Shown: one piece after another, positions 53,951 through 62,063 of the stretch
Numbering within the stretch: position 1 is the first letter of the stretch
How the letters are laid out: the number at the start of each line of letters is the position of its first letter
DNA from: Paraglaciecola algarum
Lineage (GTDB): Bacteria; Pseudomonadota; Gammaproteobacteria; Enterobacterales; Alteromonadaceae
Direction: 5' to 3'
NCBI RefSeq assembly: GCF_021532655.1
Contig: NZ_JAKGAS010000006.1
Location: 245,274-309,273 of the forward strand
Length of the DNA: 64,000 bases
Notes under the pieces: model-generated
The model's database searches: none
Told to the model about the DNA's origin: nothing
What the model saw: the letters and a program-made list of their open reading frames with translations, nothing else
Translations under genes and position numbers: made by a program

Positions 53951-54204
53951 AAATTCTATTTTTTGGACAATTAAAAGACATGCTCAAAACATCCGCTTTA
54001 GAGTTGGATTGGCAACAAGATAATCAAACTTTAGATACTGTGAGTAAACTTAGGCAATACTTGCAAACAAAAGAACAAGGTTGGCAAGAGTATTTACAAG
54101 TGGGAAAAGTGTTAGTTGCAGTTAACCAAGAGTTGGTACAAGACGAACAAGTCATTTCAGACTCGGATGAAATTGCATTTTTCCCTCCGGTTACTGGCGG
54201 GTAG
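53944..54204 (+). CDS. moaD: Molybdopterin synthase sulfur-carrier subunit
   Basis: MoaD is the small ubiquitin-like sulfur carrier of molybdopterin synthase. The 86-residue protein has [11 protein letters not shown] at the start, [10 protein letters not shown] near residues 58-67, and ends in FFPPVTGG, the conserved Gly-Gly that is thiocarboxylated. Its start overlaps moaC by 7 bases, so the two are translationally coupled. moaE begins 16 bases later. Confidence 0.94.
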   Translation: MLKILFFGQLKDMLKTSALELDWQQDNQTLDTVSKLRQYLQTKEQGWQEYLQVGKVLVAVNQELVQDEQVISDSDEIAFFPPVTGG

Positions 54205-54220
54205 AGCAAGGAATTCATTT

Positions 54221-54691
54221 ATGTCACTAAGCTACTACAAACAGACAGTTATTCGAGTTCAAACAGATGACTTTAATTTAGCTGCAGAATATAAAAAGCT
54301 CAGAGATAACAATCCTAAAGACGGTGCTATTGTTACTTTTGTTGGTTTAGTAAGAGACTTTAACCAAAGTGGCGAGGTGTCTGGGTTATTCTTAGAACAT
54401 TATCCAGCAATGACAGAAAAGTCATTGGCCGAAATTGTTGATCAAGCTAGAAGTCGGTGGTCGATAGGCCGGGTTACTGTGATCCATCGAGTAGGGCAGT
54501 TAAACGTATCCGAGCAGATTGTTTTTGTTGGTGTGTCTAGCCAACATAGACAAGAAGCATTTCATGCGAATGAATTCATTATGGACTTTTTAAAAACTCA
54601 AGCTCCTTTTTGGAAAAAAGAAAATTCAAAAAAAGGTGATACTTGGGTGCAAGCTAAAGTCACTGATCAATACAAAGCAAAAAATTGGTAA
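54221..54691 (+). CDS. moaE: Molybdopterin synthase catalytic subunit
   Basis: MoaE inserts the two sulfurs carried by MoaD into the pterin precursor. The 156-residue product has GAIVTFVGLVRDFN near residues 36-49, the EHYPAMTEKSL block near 61-71, VIHRVGQL near 88-95 and the active-site WKKE near 127-130. The longest frame begins at 54116 inside moaD, but ATG at 54221 has AAGGA 9 bases upstream and matches the family's length. It is the last gene of the operon; a terminator follows. Confidence 0.94.
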   Translation: MSLSYYKQTVIRVQTDDFNLAAEYKKLRDNNPKDGAIVTFVGLVRDFNQSGEVSGLFLEHYPAMTEKSLAEIVDQARSRWSIGRVTVIHRVGQLNVSEQIVFVGVSSQHRQEAFHANEFIMDFLKTQAPFWKKENSKKGDTWVQAKVTDQYKAKNW

Positions 54692-54704
54692 TAAGGGGAA
54701 AATA

Positions 54705-54731
54705 AAAAACGCCTAGTTTAAAGGCGTTTTT
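54705..54731. terminator. Bidirectional terminator between moaE and fur
   Basis: AAAAACGCCT (54705-54714) pairs with AGGCGTTTTT (54722-54731) around a 7-base loop, with T runs on both strands. It serves moaE and the convergent fur gene. Confidence 0.9.
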
Positions 54732-54759
54732 TATATATTAAGGGATTATTTTGGAATAG

Positions 54760-55179
54760 TTAGTCTTCGTCACAGTTTTCTTTACATTGTCCATAAAGGT
54801 ATAAACTATGATGAATTAAATCCATATTATGACGTTCCGCTACTTCTTCTTGGCGTCTCTCAATAATTTCATCTTCAAATTCGATAACTTTACCGCAATT
54901 TAAACAAACTAGGTGATCATGATGCTTTTTGTGACTAATTTCAAAAACTGATTTTCCACCTTCAAAATGATGGCGATTCAAAATACCCGCATCGTCAAAT
55001 TGATTTAACACGCGGTAAACCGTGGCCAAACCAATATCTTCATCTTGGTCAATTAGAATTTTATATACGTCTTCAGCACTAATATGTTGGTTTTCTGGAA
55101 GCTGTAATATTTCTAATATTTTCAATCGCGGCAAGGTAACTTTCAGACCCGCTTTTTTTAGTTCTTTATTATGTTCCAT
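54760..55179 (-). CDS. fur: Ferric uptake regulator
   Basis: Fur represses iron-acquisition genes when Fe2+ is bound. The 139-residue protein has the winged helix (about residues 10-80; KAGLKVTLPRLKILEIL, ATVYRVLNQF near 55-64), metal ligands in HHDHLVC near 89-95 with the CLNCG zinc pair, and a second Cys pair at the C-terminus (GQCKENCDED). No clear Fur box is visible in the 134 bases upstream. It follows fldA on the same strand, as in E. coli and many gammaproteobacteria. Confidence 0.95.
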   Translation of the reverse strand: MEHNKELKKAGLKVTLPRLKILEILQLPENQHISAEDVYKILIDQDEDIGLATVYRVLNQFDDAGILNRHHFEGGKSVFEISHKKHHDHLVCLNCGKVIEFEDEIIERRQEEVAERHNMDLIHHSLYLYGQCKENCDED

Positions 55180-55272
55180 TGACTTACTTACAAATAATTT
55201 ATGTTGCCATTATAGGGGAGTTACTTTCGATTGAAAGTAAAGTTAACAAAATAGTCGTAACAAATTTTCAAT

Positions 55273-55299
55273 TTTAAAGGGAGTTTAACTCCCTTTAAA
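55273..55299. terminator. Palindromic hairpin between fldA and fur
   Basis: TTTAAAGGGAGTT and AACTCCCTTTAAA form a nearly perfect palindrome, 14 bases past the fldA stop. The following T tract is weak, so it may only partly terminate fldA transcription before fur. Confidence 0.5.
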
Positions 55300-55313
55300 C
55301 AAATCCGTAGTAC

Positions 55314-55838
55314 TTAACCTAACTCAGCTAAACACATTTCTTCATGTATTTGTTTACACCAAGCTTTGACTCTTTCTTCGGTCAGTTCAGGTTGTCGATC
55401 TTCGTCTATACCTAAACCAACAAAATGATCATCATCAGCCATACCTTTAGAGGCTTCAAAATCATATCCTTCAGTAGGCCATTGACCAACCAAAATTGCA
55501 CCTTTTGCTTCTACTATATCTCGTACCATACCCATAGCATCTAAAAAGTACTCGGCATAATCTTCTTGGTCCCCACAACCAAAAATAGCGACTAATTTAT
55601 CTTCAAAATCGATTTGTTCGAGCTCTGGAAAAAAGTCATCCCAATCACATTGGGCTTCACCGTAATACCAAGTAGGAATGCCAAATAGTAAAAGATCGAA
55701 TTCAGCAATTTGTTCTTTACTGCTTTTAGCAATATCTTGTACAGAAATCAGGCTTTTACCTAATTCTTTTTGAATCATTTTAGCGATATGTTCAGTATTG
55801 CCAGTATCACTGCCGAAAAATAGGCCCACACTTGCCAT
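55314..55838 (-). CDS. fldA: Flavodoxin
   Basis: This long-chain flavodoxin carries electrons with FMN when ferredoxin is short. The 174-residue protein has the phosphate loop FGSDTGNTEHIAK near residues 8-20, the PTWYYGEAQCDWDDF block near 55-69 (FMN-stacking Trp and the loop residues) and FGCGDQEDYAEYF near 85-97 with the Tyr over the flavin. It lies next to fur as in E. coli, and is followed by the hairpin. Confidence 0.95.
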   Translation of the reverse strand: MASVGLFFGSDTGNTEHIAKMIQKELGKSLISVQDIAKSSKEQIAEFDLLLFGIPTWYYGEAQCDWDDFFPELEQIDFEDKLVAIFGCGDQEDYAEYFLDAMGMVRDIVEAKGAILVGQWPTEGYDFEASKGMADDDHFVGLGIDEDRQPELTEERVKAWCKQIHEEMCLAELG

Positions 55839-55880
55839 TATTAATCTTTCCTCACACTTTAATTAATTGATAAATTTGGC

Positions 55881-56090
55881 TTATTCGCCAATAAATAATT
55901 GCATTACACCTTTAAAAATGAAGCCAGCGGCACCTAAAAACAATACAAAATACACCACAATTTTTCCTATTATGGGTACATTATTTTTCTTTAGAATATC
56001 GTGTACCGCGTAAGTCATTAAAATGAACAAACCAGCTAGACAGATGTTTAATCCTATCGCTTCTATAAGTTCGAAATTATCACTTATCAT
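55881..56090 (-). CDS. DUF2788 small membrane protein
   Basis: The 69-residue protein has two transmembrane helices (about residues 13-30 and 43-62) joined by a basic loop (HDILKKNNVP), the pattern of the DUF2788 family. Its function is unknown. It sits 42 bases upstream of fldA on the same strand and may be co-transcribed with it. Confidence 0.8.
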   Translation of the reverse strand: MISDNFELIEAIGLNICLAGLFILMTYAVHDILKKNNVPIIGKIVVYFVLFLGAAGFIFKGVMQLFIGE

Positions 56091-56168
56091 TTAATTGGTT
56101 AACCCTTTGAAAAATCGGCGGTACTTTACCACAGACTTAGCTTCAATTAAATTGCTACTAGTCGAATG

Positions 56169-56930
56169 TTAGTTTTTACTATAAGCCTTAATGAGCTGGT
56201 CAATTAAACCAGACTTTTTCATTTTTATAATTGAGGTATCTATTGCTTGCTTAACCTTAGCTAACTCAGGTTTTATAAATATTGTAATATCGTTAACTTC
56301 TATAGGTTTAGCAGATCTAAATACTTGATCTTGCATGTATTTATTTGAGGCTAATATTTCGTTTGCCTTAAACTCTCCCATAATTGCTAAAGAACACCTG
56401 TCATTTAGCAACATGTCTAACATACGATCTTGTTCAGTTACATCGACTCTTTGCAAAATACCGAGTGCAAAATATGTTTGTAATCCTGAGTATACAAAGT
56501 CTCTTCTCGTGCAAATTAAGGTTTTTGATAATTTTAATAAATTGTAATCTACTGAAAAGGGCCTGGATTGATATAGGTAATCTTTGTGTTTTAGAATGGG
56601 CCTTGAAGCAAGGAATTTTTCAGGGTGTTTGAGCCATCGGTAACTGGACATGAAAGCATCTACCTGGCCGCTTTGTAATAAATATTCTGTTCTACTTTTT
56701 TCGGAATCTACAAATTTTATTTTTATTTCGTTACTAAATGAAACATCGGCTAACAGCTCAACAATTAAGCCTTTATATTGATTTGTTTGGGTATCATTAA
56801 AGAAATAAGGCTTTGCACCTGGACTATTGACAGCAAACTTCACCTCAATCTGGGCCTGTATTTTGAAACAAAAAATCAAACATAATATTGCTAGTAGAGG
56901 TGCTGTCTTTGCCATGATAGTGCGTAGCAT
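56169..56930 (-). CDS. Periplasmic solute-binding-like protein
   Basis: The 253-residue protein has a signal peptide ending QIQAQ and a bacterial extracellular solute-binding (family 3) fold: FAVNSPGAKPYFFNDTQTNQ near residues 32-51, YKGLIVELLADV near 52-63, DRCSLAIMGEFKANE near 172-186 and a KSGLIDQLIKAY tail. No permease or ATPase gene is nearby, so it may be an orphan sensor or binding protein. ATG at 56930 is the longest start; ATG at 56915 gives a better-proportioned signal peptide. It lies 14 bases downstream of ybfF on the same strand. Confidence 0.8.
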   Translation of the reverse strand: MLRTIMAKTAPLLAILCLIFCFKIQAQIEVKFAVNSPGAKPYFFNDTQTNQYKGLIVELLADVSFSNEIKIKFVDSEKSRTEYLLQSGQVDAFMSSYRWLKHPEKFLASRPILKHKDYLYQSRPFSVDYNLLKLSKTLICTRRDFVYSGLQTYFALGILQRVDVTEQDRMLDMLLNDRCSLAIMGEFKANEILASNKYMQDQVFRSAKPIEVNDITIFIKPELAKVKQAIDTSIIKMKKSGLIDQLIKAYSKN

Positions 56931-56944
56931 ACCGAATATGAAGA

Positions 56945-57736
56945 TTAAATAACCTTACTATCAAGTTGGATAAAGGCGCAAGCTAATTTATAACACAGTA
57001 ATGGCTTTTCAGCATGTAGCCAATGACCAGTGTTGCCTATTATTTTTAACTGACTATTCGGAAATAATTTGATGATTTCAGGTTTATGTTCAGCTAATAG
57101 GTAATTTGAGTTACCACCTTTGATGAACAATACAGGTTTGGTAAAAGGGATTTTTGATACTATAGCTGCTGATAGATTTTGGTAATCCCTTTGCAATAGG
57201 TGTAGATTAAACCGCCATTTCCATTGTTCGTTCTGGTCTTTATACAAACTTTTTAATAAAAATTGCCTAGTACTAGGTTCTTCAATAGATTTTTGAAGAT
57301 TTTCATCAGCTTGCTTACGATTTTCAAGCTTAGATAAAATTACACTATTTAAACCGCTAATAACTTCATCATGCCGCGGTTCATACTTAACTGGTGCAAT
57401 ATCCAATACCACCAGTTTATTCACTAACTTCGGTCTAGACAATGCTAGTTGCATGGCCACCTTTCCGCCTAATGAATGGCCAATTACAGTAATGCTTGAA
57501 ATTTTGAGACTATCTAACAACTGGCCAGTGACTGAAGCGCAATGTTCAAAACTAAAACTTTCAGAATGATCTGATTGTCCATGATCGGGTAAATCGATTG
57601 ATAAAATCTGAAAATCGGTACTAAATAATCGACGTAATGCAGATAAGTTATCTAGGCTTCCAAATAAACCATGAATTAGTAATAACCAAGGTTTGTTGTT
57701 ATCGTCGGAATGAATTTGATGATGTAATACAGGCAT
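56945..57736 (-). CDS. ybfF: Alpha/beta-hydrolase, YbfF-type esterase
   Basis: The 263-residue protein has the oxyanion region LIHGLFGSLDNL near residues 20-31, the nucleophile elbow VIGHSLGGKVAMQLAL near 86-101 (Ser in GHSLG), the acid in the LDIAPVKYEP block near 115-124 and the final His in GNTGHWLHAEKP near 238-249. YbfF hydrolyses short-chain acyl esters and acyl-CoA. It is in the gammaproteobacterial ybfF/fldA/fur neighbourhood. The binding-protein gene starts 14 bases later. Confidence 0.88.
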   Translation of the reverse strand: MPVLHHQIHSDDNNKPWLLLIHGLFGSLDNLSALRRLFSTDFQILSIDLPDHGQSDHSESFSFEHCASVTGQLLDSLKISSITVIGHSLGGKVAMQLALSRPKLVNKLVVLDIAPVKYEPRHDEVISGLNSVILSKLENRKQADENLQKSIEEPSTRQFLLKSLYKDQNEQWKWRFNLHLLQRDYQNLSAAIVSKIPFTKPVLFIKGGNSNYLLAEHKPEIIKLFPNSQLKIIGNTGHWLHAEKPLLCYKLACAFIQLDSKVI

Positions 57737-57886
57737 TTTGAGGTGATTAGAATCGAACAGAGATGTTGAATATTGTACTTATTTTTGCTGATTGATACCA
57801 ACCCTTGATTTGGCTTACACTGAGAAAAAGGGCGGACGCTGCAAAAAATAACTAGTGACTTTTAATTAGTGCATCCCTAGCTAGTA

Positions 57887-57915
57887 TTGTCAGGTCCTTA
57901 AAATAGACCTGACAA
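57887..57915. terminator. Inverted repeat after the sulfatase gene
   Basis: TTGTCAGGTC (57887-57896) pairs with GACCTGACAA (57906-57915), a perfect 10-bp stem with a 9-base loop, between the sulfatase and ybfF genes. It is 27 bases past the sulfatase stop on the minus strand, but the T tract is poor. Confidence 0.5.
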
Positions 57916-57922
57916 AATTAAG

Positions 57923-57947
57923 CTTAGTATTAGTATTAGTATTAGTA
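57923..57947 (-). repeat. Hexanucleotide tandem repeat at the sulfatase stop
   Basis: TACTAA on the minus strand is repeated four times in a row, starting with the last codon and stop of the sulfatase gene (TAC TAA). Each repeat supplies another in-frame TAA. The tract is the kind that varies in copy number by slippage. Confidence 0.7.
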
Positions 57948-59387
57948 TTTTCCAGATTTACCATATTGTTCTATTTTGGGAGGACGAGGGCGTTTACGAG
58001 GTGGTAACTTTTCCCCTGTCAGGCGATCAAAATCGTCAGGGGTACGAATGCTGGGTATAAAGTCCCCGGATTCTTTAATCCAATTATCTAGAGCGTCACG
58101 ATGTTCCACTAGCACTCTTTGATGTTTTGGGTCGTCAACTAAGTTATATAATTCATATGGATCGTTTTGCAAATCATATAATTCTTCTTTTGCACGTGGA
58201 GCGATAAATGGGCGAGACTGATGCATGTTTAACATTCCGGCATCGTATAGCCGAATAAGTTCATCCCATGTTTCGTGATATACAGTGTCACCGCTAGGAG
58301 TAGCTGGTAAGTCATTATAGTTGTTACGAACATAGCGGTAACGTTTTGAACGAGCCGTGCGAGCATGGTCTTCAAAGTCGTGCCAGTTACGTTCAGAGAA
58401 AGCATACTGTCTAAAAGGTTTGTTAGGGGTTTGAAATAAGTCTTTAAAGCTTTTGCCCTCTATAGTCGAAGGTTTCTGTACGTTTGCAAGATCAAGAAAG
58501 GTTGCCGATAAATCAATAGAGCTAACAATACTCTTGGTTGTTGAACCTTTCTGTTTGATCCCCTTTGGCCAATGAACGATAAACGGAGTTTTAACCCCTG
58601 AATCAAATAAAGTAGTCTTGTCCCGTGCATAAGGACGGCCATTATCAGCAATCACAATAACTAAAGTATTGTCTGCAATACCTTGCTTTTCTAACTTGCT
58701 GATGACTTTACCTACATTCATATCAAACCGGCTAATTTCATCGTAGTAGTTTACAAAATCGTTAAGGTATAACTCTGTTGGTGGGTAATAAGGGGGCAGG
58801 CGGACATCGGTTTGTTTATGCTGATGTGGCAAATCTTTTTGACCTGGCACCCAAGGTCGATGAGCATCCCACGCCGCTAGCCATAAAAAGAAGGGTTGGT
58901 CTTTTGGCCGATAATCAAGCAGGGCTAACCATTCGCTTGAGCCAGAAAGAGAGCCATTGCCGTAATAAGCTTCACGAACCATGTCAAAGCGTTCCTTTAT
59001 TGCTTCCCCCATGTGCCACTTACCCGCTGCACCAGTCCAATAACCAGCCTCTTTTAACTTCTCAGAGAAAGTGGTTTGTGACAAAGGTAAATCCCAATGA
59101 AGTTGTTCAGCATCTGTATTATGTGGATATCGCCCTGTTAATATACTCGAACGGCTTGGACTACAAGAGCTAGCAGTTAAATAGGCGCTGTCGAATCGCA
59201 TACCATTTTGTGCCATATTGTCTAAGTTAGGTGTATGAATATTAGGGTGGCCGTAAGCCCCTATATCATCCCAATTTAAATCATCAGCGATTATCAGCAC
59301 TATATTAGGGGGGGCGTTACTATAAGATGGTAACGCTAAACCTAAAGACGTAATAAATAGGAGTGGTTTTAATAGTTTTAAAATCAT
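57942..59387 (-). CDS. Secreted formylglycine-dependent sulfatase (S1 family)
   Basis: The 481-residue protein removes sulfate from a carbohydrate or similar ester. It has a signal peptide (about residues 1-23), metal ligands in VLIIADDLNWDD near 29-40, and the signature SSCSPSRSSILTGRYPHN near 73-90, whose Cys is converted to formylglycine. AGKWHMG near 121-127 and the VIADNG block near 248-253 complete the metal site. The pattern recalls heparan N-sulfatase-like subfamilies, but the subfamily is uncertain. ATG at 59387 is preferred over GTG 59402 because of the ACGGA Shine-Dalgarno. No maturase is in the window. Confidence 0.9.
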   Translation of the reverse strand: MILKLLKPLLFITSLGLALPSYSNAPPNIVLIIADDLNWDDIGAYGHPNIHTPNLDNMAQNGMRFDSAYLTASSCSPSRSSILTGRYPHNTDAEQLHWDLPLSQTTFSEKLKEAGYWTGAAGKWHMGEAIKERFDMVREAYYGNGSLSGSSEWLALLDYRPKDQPFFLWLAAWDAHRPWVPGQKDLPHQHKQTDVRLPPYYPPTELYLNDFVNYYDEISRFDMNVGKVISKLEKQGIADNTLVIVIADNGRPYARDKTTLFDSGVKTPFIVHWPKGIKQKGSTTKSIVSSIDLSATFLDLANVQKPSTIEGKSFKDLFQTPNKPFRQYAFSERNWHDFEDHARTARSKRYRYVRNNYNDLPATPSGDTVYHETWDELIRLYDAGMLNMHQSRPFIAPRAKEELYDLQNDPYELYNLVDDPKHQRVLVEHRDALDNWIKESGDFIPSIRTPDDFDRLTGEKLPPRKRPRPPKIEQYGKSGKY

Positions 59388-59519
59388 AAATAATCCGTTC
59401 ACTTTATATTTAAAATAAATTTGGATTAAGGTTAACGTGAAATTAAATAATTGTGAAGACTAATTACACATAATATCGAATTGTTTGTGTTTTATGTTGG
59501 GTGTGTTGTCAGAAAAGCA

Positions 59520-59550
59520 AACTCAGGCCTAAGGTTGTTGAGCCTGAGTT
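59520..59550 (-). terminator. Terminator of the glycogen-binding-like gene
   Basis: AACTCAGGC (59520-59528) pairs with GCCTGAGTT (59542-59550) around a 13-base loop. On the minus strand TTTGCTTTTC follows. It lies 16 bases past the stop of the small gene at 59567. Confidence 0.7.
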
Positions 59551-59566
59551 ATAAAGATGCTGTTTT

Positions 59567-59875
59567 TTATACTGCTACTACAGAGTTATCTTCTAAAGAA
59601 ATAGGTGAGGGGACGTAACTATCCGCTTGCCAGTCGTTTTCCCACATTTCGTTATCTAATAAATATCTAAACTGATATGCAGAATCTTTGGGCAAATCTA
59701 CCGTTGTGGTAAAACCGCCATTTTTTAATTTTTTCATTGGCAATGAAGTTTTGTCCCAGTCATTAAACTCGCCCACTAGACTTACTTTTTCAGCTTGCTG
59801 AGCTTCTTCTTTTGATAACTTGAAAGTTACTTTGCAAACAGCCTTTGATTTTAAATATTGTTTTTTAAATGCCAT
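59567..59875 (-). CDS. Isoamylase early-set / CBM48-like glycogen-binding protein
   Basis: The 102-residue cytoplasmic protein is a lone early-set domain like the glycogen-binding module of AMPK and branching enzymes: VSLVGEFNDWDKTSLPMKK near residues 31-49, GGFTTTVDLP near 53-62, and YQFRYLLDNEMWENDW near 67-82. The Trp residues and the FNDWD loop are those that contact alpha-glucans in this family. It probably binds glycogen or a similar glucan, with no catalytic part. Shine-Dalgarno GGAG precedes it. It stands alone. Confidence 0.87.
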   Translation of the reverse strand: MAFKKQYLKSKAVCKVTFKLSKEEAQQAEKVSLVGEFNDWDKTSLPMKKLKNGGFTTTVDLPKDSAYQFRYLLDNEMWENDWQADSYVPSPISLEDNSVVAV

Positions 59876-60299
59876 GTTGATTCTCCAATTACATGATTAA
59901 ACTTTGAAAGTTTCTCGGTTTTTAAAGTTTTTTAAAAACTACTGTTTACGCCGAGTAGATACATACTAACACTGAGTTTGGCTAAATATTAACCTCTTTT
60001 TTGTTGTTTTATTGTGAAGTTTGTTTCACCTTTTTATTACATTTATAGTGGTGTTGATTAAGTGCAGGTTTTGCTTACAATAAGTTAACAAAATTTTTAA
60101 CGATTGGTGGGTTAGATGAGTAAAATCAACGATCTCATAGTCATCTCTAAGAACGATAATAATTTACAAGTGTTTTTTTAGGAAGGCCAAAGTAATTTAT
60201 AAAACTTGCGTTTTTTACCTTAATTTATGGGAATAATGTTTAATTAATCTTAAATAAATCACATAGTTTCAATACTAATTTGCAGTGGAGTTCGTTGAA
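59876..60299. other. Divergent intergenic region between the CBM48-like and reductase genes
   Basis: About 420 bases. GTTTTTAA (59918-59925) and TTAAAAAC (59932-59939) form a short hairpin in the leader of the CBM48-like gene. A 21-codon frame at 60116-60181 (MSKINDLIVISKNDNN...) has GGTGGG ahead of its ATG but no support as a gene. Nothing else is recognised. Confidence 0.45.
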
Positions 60300-61298
60300 A
60301 TGTTGAATAAACAAGTACTACTTAAATCTCGTCCTAATGGTTTACCAAACGAAAATAATTGGCAGTTTGTAGAATCTGAAGTAGCAGAATTAGAAGCAAA
60401 TCAACTATTGGTTAAAGTGGAGTATATATCTCTTGATCCAGCGATGCGAGGTTGGATGAATGAAGGTAAGTCATATATTGAACCTGTTAAATTGGGTGAA
60501 GTAATGCGCGCTGGCACGGTAGGTAAAGTAGTGAAATCTACCCATAAAGATATTCAAGTAGGGGACAATGTTTACGGTCATTGTGGTGTGCAAGAATATG
60601 CTGTTGTACCAGCTAAAAGTGTACACAAAGTTGATCCCAATATTGCACCATTAGAACGCTACCTTGGAGTATTAGGAATGCCGGGTATGACAGGCTATTT
60701 TGGCTTGTTAAACACAGGTAAACCCGAAGCAGGTGAAACCCTTGTAGTTTCAGGGGCTGCGGGGGCAGTTGGCTCGGTTGTAGGGCAAATAGCTAAATTA
60801 AAAGGTTGTCGAGTAGTTGGTATAGCTGGAGGTCCAGAAAAATGCGATTATTTAGTTCATGAATTGGGCTTTGACGCTGCGATTGATTATAAAAATCAAG
60901 ACGTTAAAAGTGCACTAAAACAAGCCTGTCCAAAAGGCATAGACATCTACTTTGATAATGTAGGAGGTGAAATCCTTGATACTGTTTTAACACAAATCAG
61001 AATGAAGGCTCGAATTGTAATTTGTGGGGCGATTAGTCAATATAATAACACCACACCAGTTAAAGGTCCTGCTAACTATCTGAGTTTATTGGTTAATAGA
61101 GCGAAAATGGAAGGCATAGTTGTATTTGATAACGCAGCCAGTTACCCGCAAGCCGCGATGGAAATGGCAGGTTGGATTTCTCAAGGAAAATTAAAAGCAA
61201 AAGAACATGTAGTTGAAGGTTTGGAAAATTTTCCAAATGCCTTGTTGATGTTATTTAATGGCGAAAATAAGGGTAAATTAGTATTGAAGATCATTTAA
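60300..61298 (+). CDS. NADPH-dependent CurA-type reductase (zinc-free MDR family)
   Basis: The 332-residue protein belongs to the medium-chain reductases that reduce 2-alkenals, leukotriene-like or curcumin-like enones with NADPH. Signature blocks are VKVEYISLDPAMRGWM near residues 37-52, the nucleotide site SGAAGAVGSVVGQIAKLKG near 146-164, and IYFDNVGGEILD near 216-227. No zinc-binding Cys/His set is present. ATG at 60300 has GGAG 9 bases upstream and is preferred over the GTG at 60285. It is transcribed alone, convergent with the rhombosortase gene. Confidence 0.92.
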   Translation: MLNKQVLLKSRPNGLPNENNWQFVESEVAELEANQLLVKVEYISLDPAMRGWMNEGKSYIEPVKLGEVMRAGTVGKVVKSTHKDIQVGDNVYGHCGVQEYAVVPAKSVHKVDPNIAPLERYLGVLGMPGMTGYFGLLNTGKPEAGETLVVSGAAGAVGSVVGQIAKLKGCRVVGIAGGPEKCDYLVHELGFDAAIDYKNQDVKSALKQACPKGIDIYFDNVGGEILDTVLTQIRMKARIVICGAISQYNNTTPVKGPANYLSLLVNRAKMEGIVVFDNAASYPQAAMEMAGWISQGKLKAKEHVVEGLENFPNALLMLFNGENKGKLVLKII

Positions 61299-61341
61299 GG
61301 AAGTATTAGTCAGTTGTTAGAAGCCATGGTTTATCAAATGT

Positions 61342-61953
61342 TTATTTGATTCTATAGGTCTTAGACTTCCTCAGATATAAAGCTAAAACAATGATTGTTC
61401 CGCTTATTGTGCCAAATAGGTGGGCATCAATTGCCACATTTGCTTCTATTAATTTTTGTATGTCATCACTAGGGCCAACTATTTGTTCGTGAAGTACTTT
61501 TAACCAAACTATGATAAAGAGAAGCCAACCAGTTTTCATATTCTTACTGATATCCCAATATGCGCCAAAGATAAATAATCCATGTAAAATACCAGATAGA
61601 CCGACGTACCATAGCAATTCATTGGCAAATATAAAAATTCCTAAACTGGTGCCTAAACATAGCAAAATTATAATGCCGAACGTTTGATAGTTATAATAGT
61701 GACCATGTAGGGCCCATAATAAAATTAGTCCGGTTATGTTTAACACTAAATGCATAATATTGGTGTGTAAAAAATGACCTGAGATGACTCTCCACCATTG
61801 TCCATTTATGATAGCAGTACGATCGTAAGGAAAAATTTCATGACTGGCAGGTTCAAGTAGCCAAAGTAAAATTGCTAACAGGCTAATAAATACAGGCAAG
61901 CATAATTGTTTTGCTTTAATGGGTAAATTAAACATATTACTTAGGTTTTTCAT
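61342..61953 (-). CDS. rrtA: Rhombosortase (rhomboid-family protease)
   Basis: The 203-residue protein has about six transmembrane helices and the rhomboid catalytic pair in VGLSGILHG near residues 126-134 (Ser in GLSG) and DAHLFGTISG near 176-185 (His). The WWRVISGHFLHTNIMHLVLN block near 48-67 and the short length match the rhombosortase branch, which cleaves secreted proteins with a GlyGly-CTERM tail. No protein in this window carries an obvious GlyGly-CTERM tail, so its substrates lie elsewhere. Confidence 0.85.
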   Translation of the reverse strand: MKNLSNMFNLPIKAKQLCLPVFISLLAILLWLLEPASHEIFPYDRTAIINGQWWRVISGHFLHTNIMHLVLNITGLILLWALHGHYYNYQTFGIIILLCLGTSLGIFIFANELLWYVGLSGILHGLFIFGAYWDISKNMKTGWLLFIIVWLKVLHEQIVGPSDDIQKLIEANVAIDAHLFGTISGTIIVLALYLRKSKTYRIK

Positions 61954-62063
61954 TTTGTGCTTTTATGATACCGAATTAATAATATTTTAGTTATTTGTAT
62001 TTGCATCTTGTGCCACGCAACGTTAGTGTTTAACTCATCTTTAAGTAGTTAAGCCAGAAAAAA

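Noticed and set aside
55180..55313. Fur box upstream of fur
   Set aside because: No GATAATGATAATCATTATC-like sequence is visible in this gap.
57923..57947. Short tandem repeat considered as a CRISPR remnant
   Set aside because: The unit is only 6 bases with no spacers; it is a simple tandem repeat.
58778..59173. 131-codon open frame on the plus strand inside the sulfatase gene
   Set aside because: It overlaps the sulfatase active-site coding region in antisense and shows no domain.
60116..60181. 21-codon small open frame
   Set aside because: It has a passable ribosome site but no signal peptide, domain or recognisable family, and is not kept as a gene.
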